A stretch of DNA of 64,000 nt, from positions 55,196 to 119,195 of the forward strand of contig NZ_SOAV01000019.1 of the NCBI RefSeq assembly GCF_004364245.1, written 5' to 3'. The DNA is from Streptomyces sp. BK208 (GTDB taxonomy: Bacteria > Actinomycetota > Actinomycetes > Streptomycetales > Streptomycetaceae). The position numbers and the translations under genes were made by a program. Numbering within the stretch: the stretch's first letter is position 1; the number at the start of each line of letters is the position of its first letter. The notes below the pieces were generated by a model, which was given only the letters and a program-made list of their open reading frames with translations, made no database searches and was not told where the DNA came from. This document shows, piece after piece, positions 1 to 7,575 of the stretch.

Positions 1-37
1 CTGGACCGGACGGCCTGAGCCGCCCGGTCCCGGTGAC

Positions 38-97
38 CCCGCGGGCGGGGAGGCCCGTCAGCGTGATCCCGCGGGCGGGGAGGTCCGTCAGCGTCCG
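38..97. repeat. 30-bp tandem duplication at the 3' end of the DUF2516 gene
   Basis: Two adjacent copies of a roughly 30-bp unit (core CCCGCGGGCGGGGAGG followed by YCCGTCAGCGT) lie at 38-67 and 68-97. The second copy covers the stop codon of the DUF2516 gene. It looks like a local slippage duplication. No function is evident. Confidence 0.6.
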
Positions 98-441
98 CCG
101 TTGTACGGCCCGTACGGGCCGTCGCTGCTGGAGCCGCGGCGGCTGCTGCGGCCGCCGCCGGACAGGCCGCGCAGGGCGGGCCGCACGTCGACCATGTACA
201 CGATCGTCGCGATGAGGCCGATGATCGGCAGGAACGCCAGGATCGGGAAGATCAGGCTCACCACGAAGGCGAGCCCGAGGATGATCAGCCAGAACGGCTT
301 GGTCTTCTTGTCCGCCGCGCGGTAGGCGTCCTCACGGCGCGTGGCGGCGTCGATCAACGCGAAGCCGGTGAAAACCATCAGGGCGATGTTCAGCAGCCCC
401 AGGAAGTTCGCGAACCCCTGCATCAGCACAACGTCCACCAC
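88..441 (-). CDS. DUF2516 family small membrane protein
   Basis: This 117-residue protein has three hydrophobic segments, at about residues 10-28, 48-68 and 70-87, and a Gly/Ser/Arg-rich cytoplasmic tail ending in PYNGGR. Length, helix spacing and the sequence around the second and third helices fit the actinobacterial DUF2516 family, whose function is unknown. It lies downstream of an HbhA-like gene and an XRE regulator on the same strand, an order I recall from mycobacteria (Rv0474-Rv0476). The first possible start is GTG at 441; an ATG at 423 (residue 7) is equally plausible and no ribosome binding site clearly decides between them. Confidence 0.8.
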   Translation of the reverse strand: MVDVVLMQGFANFLGLLNIALMVFTGFALIDAATRREDAYRAADKKTKPFWLIILGLAFVVSLIFPILAFLPIIGLIATIVYMVDVRPALRGLSGGGRSSRRGSSSDGPYGPYNGGR

Positions 442-485
442 CAGACTCGGTTCTTCATTACGCGGTCACCGTACCCGCAGAACGA

Positions 486-510
486 GCCGGACACCCCGAG
501 GGTGCCCGGC
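486..510 (-). terminator. hairpin after the HbhA-like gene
   Basis: GCCGG-a-CACCC / cga / GGGTG-c-CCGGC forms a 10-bp stem with one mismatch and a 3-nt loop, just downstream of the HbhA-like stop codon. It has no U-tract, which is usual for Streptomyces terminators. It could also act as a processing barrier before the DUF2516 gene. Confidence 0.45.
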
Positions 511-535
511 CGCTCCCCACTCGTGACGCGCCCCA

Positions 536-1165
536 CTACTTGGCGGGCGGCGTCGTCTTCTTGGCGGTGGTGGGCTTCTTCGCCGGGGCCTTGCGCGGGG
601 CGGGGGTGGTCTTCTTCGCCGCGGCGGACTTGTCCTCGGTGACGCGGACGGGCTCGGAGGTGGACGCCGCGGGCTTCGCCGGGGCCGGCTTGGACGGCTC
701 GACGGCCACCGCGAGGTCCTCCACGTCCACGGCGAGGTCCTCGATGCCGTCGGCGGCCTGGCCGCGCCAGGTGCGCACCGCGTGCTCGCCGCGCTCGGCG
801 ACCTTCTCGTAGGCCTCCCGGGCCTTGACGGCGTACTCGGCGGCGACGCCGACGGAGCGCAGCGCGAGGTCCTGCGCGCTCTCGCCGAGCTTCTTGAAGT
901 CGGCGTCGAGAGAACCGAAGAGCTCGTTGGCCTTGGCCTGGAGGCTCCCCTGGGTCTCCTTGACGCGGGCCGTCGCCTTCTCCTGGACGGCCTTCGGGTC
1001 GGTGTTGCGTACGGCGTCGATCCGCGCCGGGGCCTGGGCCCGCAGCTGCTCCACCAGCACCGGCACCTTCTTGGCCTGCTGGAAGGCGAGGTCGGCGGTG
1101 CCGGCGGCGAAGTAGAGCGGGGTGGGGTCGCTGAAGGTCTTGCGCAGGTCGTCGGTGATGGCCAT
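536..1165 (-). CDS. HbhA-like (heparin-binding hemagglutinin homologue) coiled-coil protein
   Basis: The 209-residue protein starts at ATG 1165 behind a good GGAGGA ribosome site; the frame is open further upstream but has no such site. The N-terminal third (DDLRK...PLYFAAGTADLAFQQ) resembles mycobacterial HbhA. It is followed by a long amphipathic, probably coiled-coil region at about residues 30-150 and a tail rich in Lys, Pro and Ala with repeated KKTTP/APAKK motifs, the kind of tail that binds polyanions in HbhA. Mycobacterial HbhA is a surface adhesin also linked to intracellular lipid inclusions. In a soil saprophyte the lipid-body or envelope role is more likely, but that is inference. 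It probably shares a transcript with the XRE gene 22 bp upstream. Confidence 0.75.
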   Translation of the reverse strand: MAITDDLRKTFSDPTPLYFAAGTADLAFQQAKKVPVLVEQLRAQAPARIDAVRNTDPKAVQEKATARVKETQGSLQAKANELFGSLDADFKKLGESAQDLALRSVGVAAEYAVKAREAYEKVAERGEHAVRTWRGQAADGIEDLAVDVEDLAVAVEPSKPAPAKPAASTSEPVRVTEDKSAAAKKTTPAPRKAPAKKPTTAKKTTPPAK

Positions 1166-1187
1166 GGTGATGGTCCTCCGGAATTGC

Positions 1188-1619
1188 TTACGGATGAGGG
1201 TTTCGTACGGATGCAGCCCCGTCGACAGCGGCATCGGCATCGTCTTCGGTACCCGAGTCCGCCTCGGTCACGAACCCGTTCTCCTTGCGGAAGGACTCGT
1301 AGACCTGGAGCAGCACCTGCTTCTGCCGCTCGTTCAGCGAGGGGTCGGCGAGGATGACCGCACGCGTCTCCACGTCGTCCCGGTCCCGCTCGGCGTCGAG
1401 GATCCCCGCACGGACGTACAGGGTCTCGGCGGAGATGCGCAGCGCCTTGGCGACCTGCTGCAACACCTCCGCGCTCGGCTTGCGCAGCCCGCGCTCGATC
1501 TGACTCAGGTACGGGTTGGAAACGCCCGCGGCGTCGGCGAGCTGCCGCAACGACAGCTGCGCGTTGCGCCGCTGCTCGCGCAGGTACTCACCGAGATTGC
1601 CGACGTTGAGCGATGCCAT
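1188..1619 (-). CDS. XRE-family helix-turn-helix regulator
   Basis: A 143-residue protein with a Cro/CI-type HTH at about residues 9-62 (LREQRRNAQLSLRQLADAAG, then VSNPYLSQIERG), a helical linker and an acidic tail. The start is ATG 1619 with GGAG a few bases upstream. The gene precedes the HbhA-like gene on the same strand, and a perfect 13-bp palindrome 25-53 bp upstream of the start codon is a likely operator, so autoregulation is expected. Mycobacteria have an XRE gene in the same position relative to hbhA. The effector is unknown. Confidence 0.85.
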   Translation of the reverse strand: MASLNVGNLGEYLREQRRNAQLSLRQLADAAGVSNPYLSQIERGLRKPSAEVLQQVAKALRISAETLYVRAGILDAERDRDDVETRAVILADPSLNERQKQVLLQVYESFRKENGFVTEADSGTEDDADAAVDGAASVRNPHP

Positions 1620-1644
1620 GACTCCAGCATGCGACATCCCGCTA

Positions 1645-1673
1645 ACTATTGCAAGCAACCTGCTTGCAATAGT
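1645..1673. promoter_or_regulatory. perfect 13-bp inverted repeat, probable operator of the XRE gene
   Basis: ACTATTGCAAGCA at 1645-1657 and its exact reverse complement at 1661-1673 are separated by ACC. The element is unusually AT-rich for this genome and sits immediately upstream of the XRE coding sequence. Its dyad symmetry fits a dimeric HTH protein. That the XRE product binds it is inference. Confidence 0.7.
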
Positions 1674-1768
1674 GTTTTCCCGGCCCTCCCCCCGGCCGCC
1701 GTACCCACTTTTTTGTGCGTACTGGGCACCGTGCCGGACCCGTCGGAGACTGTGGGGGCAGGCGGGGG

Positions 1769-2128
1769 TCAGGAGGTCGCGCGGGCGGCGGTTCCGGGGT
1801 CCGTCAGCCGGTCCAGGCGGCGGTGGCCCCAGTCGGAGAGGGGAGAGAGGGCCTCGGCGAGATCTCGTCCGAACGCCGTCAGGGAGTACTCGGTCCGCAG
1901 CGGCAACACGTCGTAGACCCGGCGGTCCACCAGGCCGTCCGCCTCCATCTCGCGCAGCGCCTGGGTCAGCACCTTCTCGGTCAGGCCCGGCGCCCTCCGG
2001 CGCAGCTCGGCCGGACGGTGCGGGCCGGACTCCAGCAGCCACAGCAGCGTGGTCTTCCACTTGCCCTCGATCACGGCGATCGCGGCGGTCACTCCGCAGA
2101 CGTTCGGGTCGTGGCGCCGGTGTGCCAT
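1769..2128 (-). CDS. HxlR-family (winged helix) transcriptional regulator
   Basis: This 119-residue protein shows the HxlR signature: an N-terminal cysteine (NVCGV, residue 11), the stretch IEGKWKTTLLWLL, and a winged helix with LTEKVLTQALREMEADGLV. In this family the N-terminal Cys often senses quinones, aldehydes or disulfide stress. The gene is divergent from an imine-reductase-like oxidoreductase with only 51 bp between start codons, so it most likely controls that enzyme and itself. The ligand cannot be told from sequence. Confidence 0.88.
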   Translation of the reverse strand: MAHRRHDPNVCGVTAAIAVIEGKWKTTLLWLLESGPHRPAELRRRAPGLTEKVLTQALREMEADGLVDRRVYDVLPLRTEYSLTAFGRDLAEALSPLSDWGHRRLDRLTDPGTAARATS

Positions 2129-2145
2129 GAGGTGCCCCCATTCAT

Positions 2146-2157
2146 GAGCAATTGTTC
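2146..2157. promoter_or_regulatory. quasi-palindrome in the HxlR/oxidoreductase divergent promoter
   Basis: GAGCAATTGTTC, palindromic except for one symmetric base pair, lies midway in the 51-bp gap between the divergent HxlR and oxidoreductase starts. It is AT-rich compared with its surroundings and is a candidate HxlR-dimer site. Confidence 0.4.
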
Positions 2158-2179
2158 GTCACATTACGGGAGTTGAAGC

Positions 2180-3070
2180 ATGTCCGCACACACCGGGCGG
2201 TCCTCCGCCGTCACCGTCGTCGGTCTGGGCCCGATGGGCCGGACGCTGGCCGCCGCGTTCCTGGACGCCGGGCTCGCGACCACCGTCTGGAACCGCACGC
2301 CGGGCCGGGACACCGATCTGACCGCCCGGGGCGCGGTCGCCGCCGCGTCGCCCGAGGAGGCGGTGGCCGCCTCGCCGCTGACGGTCGTCTGCGTGGTGAA
2401 CTACGACGCCTCGGACGCCGTACTGCGCCAGGAGGCCGTGACCTCCGCGCTCAAGGGCCGGACCGTCGTGAACCTGAGCGCCGACGTTCCCGGCCGCGCC
2501 CGGGACACGGCCGAGTGGGCCGCCCGGCACGGCGTCCGCTACCTGGACGGCGCCATCATGACCCCCACCCCGACCATCGGCACGGACGACGCGGTGTTCC
2601 TGCACAGCGGCCCCCGGGAGCTGTACGAGGAGCACCGGCCGGTGCTGGCGGCACTCGGCGGCACCCACACCCACCTGGGCGAGGACCCCGCACGGGCCGC
2701 CGCCTACGACATCGCGCTGCTCGACATCTTCTGGACGGCGATGGCGGGTTACACGCACGCCCTCGCCGTGGCCCGGGCGGAGGGCGTGACCGGTGCGGAG
2801 CTGGCGCCGTTCGCGCAGGGCATCGCGGCCATCCTGCCGCCGCTGTTCACCGAGTTCGCCGCCGACACCGACGCCGGTACGTACTCGGGCGAACTGAACC
2901 CGATCACCTCGGCCGTCTCGACCATGGCGCACGTCGTCCACGCCTCCGAGGCGCACGGCATCGACGCGAGCCTGATGCGGGTGATCGAGGGGCAGGCCCG
3001 CCGGGTCGTCGCCCGGGGGCACGGCTCGGACGGGTACACCCGCGTCGCGGACGTGATCACCGGCCGCTGA
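2180..3070 (+). CDS. NAD(P)-dependent imine reductase-like / beta-hydroxyacid dehydrogenase family oxidoreductase
   Basis: The 296-residue protein has an N-terminal Rossmann motif (VVGLGPMGRTLAAAF, about residues 13-27) and WNRTPGR after the second strand, where an Arg usually selects NADPH. The C-terminal all-helical domain carries YDIALLDIFWTAMAGYTHAL. That arrangement is typical of Streptomyces imine reductases rather than classical 3-hydroxyisobutyrate dehydrogenases, which carry a catalytic Lys in this helix; here the position appears to be Asp. The start is ATG 2180 with GGGAG upstream. It is divergently transcribed from the HxlR regulator. The substrate, an imine or a small hydroxyacid, is undetermined. 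Confidence 0.82.
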   Translation: MSAHTGRSSAVTVVGLGPMGRTLAAAFLDAGLATTVWNRTPGRDTDLTARGAVAAASPEEAVAASPLTVVCVVNYDASDAVLRQEAVTSALKGRTVVNLSADVPGRARDTAEWAARHGVRYLDGAIMTPTPTIGTDDAVFLHSGPRELYEEHRPVLAALGGTHTHLGEDPARAAAYDIALLDIFWTAMAGYTHALAVARAEGVTGAELAPFAQGIAAILPPLFTEFAADTDAGTYSGELNPITSAVSTMAHVVHASEAHGIDASLMRVIEGQARRVVARGHGSDGYTRVADVITGR

Positions 3071-3093
3071 CCGGGGCGGCGCGGCGCGGCGCC

Positions 3094-5208
3094 TCAGAAC
3101 GGCAGCGGACGCGCGTGGATCACGTCCAGGCGGGACACGGCCCGGGTGAGCACCACGTACAGGAGGTGCAGGCCCCGGCCTCCCGGGCCCAGTGCCGCCG
3201 CGATCTCGGCCGGTTCGACGGCGACGACGTGGTCGTACTCCAGGCCCTTGACCACGCTCGCCGCGACCACGGCCACCCGGGCGCCCGGCGTCTCGTCCCC
3301 CGACGCCGCGACGCCGGCCGCGTCGAGGGCCGCCCGCAGCCGGGGCACGTCCGGGTCGGCGGCGACGACGCCCACCGAGCCCTCCCGGGTGAGTGCGTGC
3401 CGTACGGCGTCCACGACGGTGTCCGGCAGGGCGTCGGGCGGGGTCTCGCGCAGCGTCAGCTCGCCGTCGCCGCGCAGGGAACGGGCCGGCGGTACGTCCA
3501 CGTCGAGCCGTGCCAGGAGCCGGTTGGTGAGGCCCACGACCTCCTTCGGCACCCGGAACCCCGTGCTGAGCGGCACCACGGCGGCGCCGGGGCGGCCCAG
3601 GTGGGCGAGGACGGTGCGCCAGGAGCGCGCGGCCCACGGCGTGGTGCCCTGGGCGAGGTCACCGAGGACGGTGAGCGAACCGAAGGCGCAGCGGCGGGCG
3701 ATGGCCCGGCACTCCATCGGGGAGAGGTCCTGGGCCTCGTCGACGACGATGTGGCCGTAGCCCTCGGGGTGGTCGAGGAGTCCGGCGACCTCGTCGAGCA
3801 GGACCTGGTCGGCGGCGGACCAGCGCGCCGACTTCCACGACCGAGGGGGCCGGCCCGGCCACAGCAGGGCCTGCTGCTCGTCGCCGTCCAGCAGGCCCTC
3901 GGCCGCCCGCGCCAGTTCGGCGGGGTCGCCGAGCAGCGGTGCGAGCACCTCCTCCGGACGTACCCGGGGCCACACCGCGTCGAGAGCCGCGCCGACCGGA
4001 CGGGCCCGTTCGACGCGGCGCAGCCAGGCGTTGGTCTGCGGCCCGGCGCGCCGTTCGGCGAGCCTCTGGACGTGGCGCACGATCCGGGCCCGCACCCGCT
4101 CGCGCCCGACGGTGTACGGCGGTTCCTCCTCCCGTACGTCGGCGACGATGCGGGCCAGCGCCTCGGCCGGGACGCGCCAGCGGTAGGAGCCGTCCGGTAC
4201 GGCGAGGTCGTCCGCGGCGCCGGGGTCCACGCGCGCGTACAGGGCGCGGCGCAGCACCTCGGCCGTCCGGGCGTCGTGCTTGAGGGCGGCGGTCCGGGCG
4301 TCGTCGGTGCGGGTGACCGGGTGCCGGGCGATCTCCCGCGCGAGCGTGGACTGCCGTACGCCGCTCTCACCGAGGGCGGGGAGCACCTCGGCGATGTAGG
4401 CGAGGAAGGTCGGGTTGGGGCCGAGGATCAGCAGTCCCGCGCGCTGGATGCGCTGCGGGTGGGTGTAGAGCAGGTACGCGGCCCGGTGCAGGCCCACGGC
4501 GGTCTTGCCGGTGCCCGGGGCGCCCTGGACGCAGACGGTGTCGCCGAGTCCGGCGCGGACGAGGTCGTCCTGGTCGGGCTGGATGGTGGCGGCGATGTCC
4601 CGCATCGGTCCGACCCGGGGGCGTTCGATCTCCCGCGCGACGATCGTGCTCGCCCGGGACTCGCCCCGGCCGAGGTGTTCGTCCTCCATGCCGGTGAGGT
4701 CGGCGCGGTCGCCCCGGCTGCCCGGTGCCCATCCGAAGCGGCGGCGGACGGCGACGCCGCGGGGGTCGCCGGGGGTGGCCTGGTAGAAGGCGCGGGATAC
4801 GGGGGCGCGCCAGTCGACGACGAGGGGCGGGGCGGCCGGGTGCTCGGTGATCCGCAGCCGGCCGATGTGCAGCGCCCGCACGGCGTCCCCGCCCTCCGCC
4901 TCCACCTCCGCCGCTCCGTCCCGTTCCCCCTCCCCTTCCCCCTCCGCTTCCGCTTCCGTGAAGTCCAGCCGGCCGAAGAACAGCGGCCCCTCGGGCAGTT
5001 CGCGCATCTCCTTGGCCCGGCTGCGCAGCCGGTACCCGAGGACCTCGGCGTCGGCACCGGAGGCGGAGACGTCTTCGCCGGTGACGACGTGTTCCTGGGC
5101 GCCCTCGACCATCGCGGTGAGGACGGCACGGCAGTGCTCGTGGTGGGCGCGTTCCCCATCGAGGGCGCGCTGGAGGGCGAGATCGGTCGACGTCATTCCA
5201 GCAAGCAT
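3094..5208 (-). CDS. HelD/HelR-type UvrD-like helicase (RNA polymerase-associated ATPase)
   Basis: This protein has up to 704 residues. It begins with a coiled-coil-like N-terminal arm and then has the HelD-family motif VDWRAPVSRAFYQA. The P-loop GAPGTGKT is at about residue 235, Walker B is VVDEAQDLSPMECR, and a C-terminal UvrD-type segment reads VVKGLEYDHV...LLYVVLTRA. HelD proteins bind RNA polymerase and recycle stalled complexes. Actinobacterial HelR displaces rifamycins and confers tolerance. I saw no rifamycin-associated element upstream. The first ATG is at 5208 and a second at 5196 (MTSTDLAL); neither has a clear ribosome site. It lies 29 bp after the TetR gene on the same strand, so TetR control is plausible. 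Confidence 0.85.
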   Translation of the reverse strand: MLAGMTSTDLALQRALDGERAHHEHCRAVLTAMVEGAQEHVVTGEDVSASGADAEVLGYRLRSRAKEMRELPEGPLFFGRLDFTEAEAEGEGEGERDGAAEVEAEGGDAVRALHIGRLRITEHPAAPPLVVDWRAPVSRAFYQATPGDPRGVAVRRRFGWAPGSRGDRADLTGMEDEHLGRGESRASTIVAREIERPRVGPMRDIAATIQPDQDDLVRAGLGDTVCVQGAPGTGKTAVGLHRAAYLLYTHPQRIQRAGLLILGPNPTFLAYIAEVLPALGESGVRQSTLAREIARHPVTRTDDARTAALKHDARTAEVLRRALYARVDPGAADDLAVPDGSYRWRVPAEALARIVADVREEEPPYTVGRERVRARIVRHVQRLAERRAGPQTNAWLRRVERARPVGAALDAVWPRVRPEEVLAPLLGDPAELARAAEGLLDGDEQQALLWPGRPPRSWKSARWSAADQVLLDEVAGLLDHPEGYGHIVVDEAQDLSPMECRAIARRCAFGSLTVLGDLAQGTTPWAARSWRTVLAHLGRPGAAVVPLSTGFRVPKEVVGLTNRLLARLDVDVPPARSLRGDGELTLRETPPDALPDTVVDAVRHALTREGSVGVVAADPDVPRLRAALDAAGVAASGDETPGARVAVVAASVVKGLEYDHVVAVEPAEIAAALGPGGRGLHLLYVVLTRAVSRLDVIHARPLPF

Positions 5209-5237
5209 AGAGGAAAGGCGTTACTCGGTTACATTAT

Positions 5238-5849
5238 TTACTTCGTCATGCGTTGCGGCAGTCCTGCCGCCAGCCCCGCGAACGCCCGCTCGGCCGCCGC
5301 CACCGCGTCCGGCCGTACGTCCTCGACCCGTTCCCCGTCGGCGATCCGCCGCCAGTTGTCCAGCGCGAGGATGCGCTGCACGGCGATGATCTGCCCGGCG
5401 GCCAGCCTGGCCTCCAGGTCGCCGCCGAGCGCCTCGGCGAGCGCGGCCTCGGACCGCTCCAGCTGGGTGTGCATGCGGGCGACCAGGGACGGGGTGCCGT
5501 AGAGCAGCCGGTGGAAGGCGAGTACGGCGGGATGGTCGTTGAGTCCGGTCACCGGGTCGCACCGCTCCAGCCCCGCCAGGAAGTGCCGCCGCAGCGCTTC
5601 GACCGGCGCCGGACCCCTCCCCGCCACCCGGGCCGCCTCGTCCTCGTGGTCGGCGATGCGGTGGAGGACGAGGTCTTCCTTGGCCGGGAAGTACCGGAAG
5701 AGCGTCGGCTTGGAGACCTCGGCCGCGGCGGCCACCTCCGCGACGGACACCGCGTCGAAGCCCCTCTCCAGGAAGAGGGCGACGGCGACGTCCGACAGCG
5801 TGCGATACATCCGCTGCTTCTTGCGCTCGCGCAGACCGGGGGTGCTCAT
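5238..5849 (-). CDS. TetR-family transcriptional regulator
   Basis: A 203-residue protein with the canonical N-terminal TetR HTH (RKKQRMYRTLSDVAVALFLE, then VAEVAAAAEVSKPTLFRYFP, residues 9-56) and an all-helical ligand domain. It immediately precedes the HelD-like gene, which suggests co-transcription, and is divergent from the HAD gene at 5984. Its ligand is unknown. AT-rich sequence between its stop and the helicase start (5221-5245) contains short GTTAC repeats that could be an internal promoter or operator. Confidence 0.9.
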   Translation of the reverse strand: MSTPGLRERKKQRMYRTLSDVAVALFLERGFDAVSVAEVAAAAEVSKPTLFRYFPAKEDLVLHRIADHEDEAARVAGRGPAPVEALRRHFLAGLERCDPVTGLNDHPAVLAFHRLLYGTPSLVARMHTQLERSEAALAEALGGDLEARLAAGQIIAVQRILALDNWRRIADGERVEDVRPDAVAAAERAFAGLAAGLPQRMTK

Positions 5850-5983
5850 GGGGCGAGCCTAGAGCCTGCGCGGGACCACCCCAGCCGGCCGTCGAGCGCG
5901 CCGACGTGGACCGGACGCGGCATCGCGCCGCACCCGTCCGCGTCGCGGCGACGCCTCCGCGCCGGGTGCGGGAGACTGCCTCG

Positions 5984-6778
5984 GTGACCGACACAGGCCC
6001 CGGCCTCGACGGCCTCGACGTCCTCGACGACCTCGACGACCCGGTCGCGGCGCTGCGCGCGTTCGGCTCCGCCCGAGCGGTGCTGTTCGACTTCGACGGT
6101 CCGGTCTGCGACCTGTTCGCGGGCTCCACCACGGCCGTCACCGCGGAGCGGATCAAGCGGACGGCCCGGCGGCACTGGGGGCCGCTCGACCCCGCGGTCG
6201 AGACGTGCGACGACGCCCACGGCGTCCTCCGTCCCCTCCGGGAGATGTACGAGCGCTCCGCACCCGCCGCCGGCGCCCTCCCGCTGGAACTCGCCGAGGC
6301 CGCCGTCACCGCCCTGGAGCGGCGGGCCGTGCGCACCGCGCTCCCCACCCCGCACCTGGACGCCCTCGTCGACCTGCTCCTCGGCCGCGGCAAACGCCTG
6401 GCCGTCGTCAGCAACAACGCGGAGGAGCCGATCCGGAAGTACCTCGGCACCCACGGGCCGGGCCCGGTGTTCGCCGGGGTCTTCGGCCGGGCACCCCACG
6501 ACGCACGGCTCATGAAGCCGCACCCGGACTGCGTGCACCGGGCCCTGCGCCACCTGGACCTGCCCGCCTCCGACTGCCTGCTCGTGGGTGACCAGCTCAC
6601 CGACCTCGAGGCCGCCCGGTCGGCCGGGACCGGCTTCCTCGGACTCACCCGCCACCCGGGACGCGCGCTGCGGATGGCGCGGGGCGGCGCCGACGCGGTG
6701 ATGTCCTCGTACCTGCCGGTCCTGCGGGCCGCCGACGCCCTGGCCGCCTGCGAGCAGCGCGCCGGGCGCCGGGTCTAG
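5984..6778 (+). CDS. HAD-superfamily hydrolase (DevB paralogue)
   Basis: Translation from GTG 5984 gives 264 residues, with GGGAG about ten bases upstream; the frame is open further upstream but that part looks non-coding. HAD motifs are present: the nucleophile motif LFDFDGPVC, motif II SNN, motif III Lys in LMKPHP, and motif IV GDQLTDLEAA. The sequence around motif I (DFDGPVCDLFAG) nearly matches the convergent DevB-like gene (DFDGPVCRLFAG), so the two are paralogues facing each other with stop codons overlapping by 4 bp. The substrate is unknown; a small phosphomonoester is expected. Confidence 0.85.
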   Translation: MTDTGPGLDGLDVLDDLDDPVAALRAFGSARAVLFDFDGPVCDLFAGSTTAVTAERIKRTARRHWGPLDPAVETCDDAHGVLRPLREMYERSAPAAGALPLELAEAAVTALERRAVRTALPTPHLDALVDLLLGRGKRLAVVSNNAEEPIRKYLGTHGPGPVFAGVFGRAPHDARLMKPHPDCVHRALRHLDLPASDCLLVGDQLTDLEAARSAGTGFLGLTRHPGRALRMARGGADAVMSSYLPVLRAADALAACEQRAGRRV

Positions 6779-7575
6779 TTCCCCGGGGCCGAGGCGTCCC
6801 GCACCGTCCGCAGCACCTCTTCGAGGGAGTGGACGAGCACCTCCGCGCCCGCGGACCGCAGTTGCTGCTCCTTGCGGTCGTTGCGCGCGTAGCCCAGGAA
6901 GGGCACGCCGGCCTTCCCGGCGGCGGCCACGTCGGCGGGGGAGTCCCCGACCATCAGGGCGTGCGCGGGGGCGACACCCCACGCGCGCAGGGCGCGCTCC
7001 AGCGTGTACGGGTCGGGCTTGAGCAGGCGCGGGTCGCGGGTCCGGCCGTAGACGTGCGGGGTGACGTGGGGGCTGACGTGGGGGGTGAAACAGCCCAGCA
7101 GGCCGCGAGCCTCCAGGTACGCGCTCACCGCGCGGGGCGAGTTGTTGGTCGTGACGGCGAGGCCGACGCCCTGCGCGGCCCAGGTGCGGATCAGGGGGTC
7201 CGCGTACGGGGTCGGCCGGGCGGTGGCGACGGCGCGCAGCTCCTCCCGGGTCAGCCGTTCCTCGAACTCGGCGACCACGTCACCGTGACGGCGCTCGCGG
7301 TCGACGGCGGCCAGCAGGAGGAACGGGTCCGGGTGCACCCGCTCCTCCCGGGTCAGCAACCCGTCGTGGCCGACGTCCGCCAGCCAGTCCACCAGCTCCC
7401 TCGCCACGTCGTCGGCCGGGTGTCCCGCGAACAGTCTGCAGACGGGGCCGTCGAAGTCCCACAGGACGACGCGGGCGCCCATGACCAGGTCCCGCAGGGA
7501 CTCGGGCCGTCCGCCCTCCTGGACGCGTCCGGCCCGCTCGCCCACCGGTTCCCCCCGCTCCGCCCCGGACGTCAC
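6775..7575 (-). CDS. devB: HAD-superfamily phosphatase DevB
   Basis: The 266-residue protein carries the HAD motifs WDFDGPVC, TTNNS, LLKPDP and GDSPADVAAA. The start GTG at 7575 overlaps the devA stop codon (TAGTG), so the two are translationally coupled and form an operon; a later ATG at 7482 (MGARVVLWDFDG) is an alternative start. A GntR regulator followed by a coupled HAD phosphatase matches the devA-devB operon of S. coelicolor, where both genes are needed for normal aerial growth (recalled, not checked). A repeat HVSPHVTPHV in the cap domain region is unusual and may be a small in-frame duplication. Confidence 0.8.
   Translation of the reverse strand: MTSGAERGEPVGERAGRVQEGGRPESLRDLVMGARVVLWDFDGPVCRLFAGHPADDVARELVDWLADVGHDGLLTREERVHPDPFLLLAAVDRERRHGDVVAEFEERLTREELRAVATARPTPYADPLIRTWAAQGVGLAVTTNNSPRAVSAYLEARGLLGCFTPHVSPHVTPHVYGRTRDPRLLKPDPYTLERALRAWGVAPAHALMVGDSPADVAAAGKAGVPFLGYARNDRKEQQLRSAGAEVLVHSLEEVLRTVRDASAPGN

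Noticed and set aside
5209..5250. Rifamycin-associated element or TetR operator before the helicase
   Set aside because: No GGGGCTTGC-type dyad is present. The short GTTAC repeats do not form a convincing palindrome.
2152..5502. A 1116-codon open frame on the plus strand
   Set aside because: It runs antisense through the helicase and across the oxidoreductase gene in another phase, is Arg/Gly/Pro-rich with no domain, and arises from high-GC codon bias.
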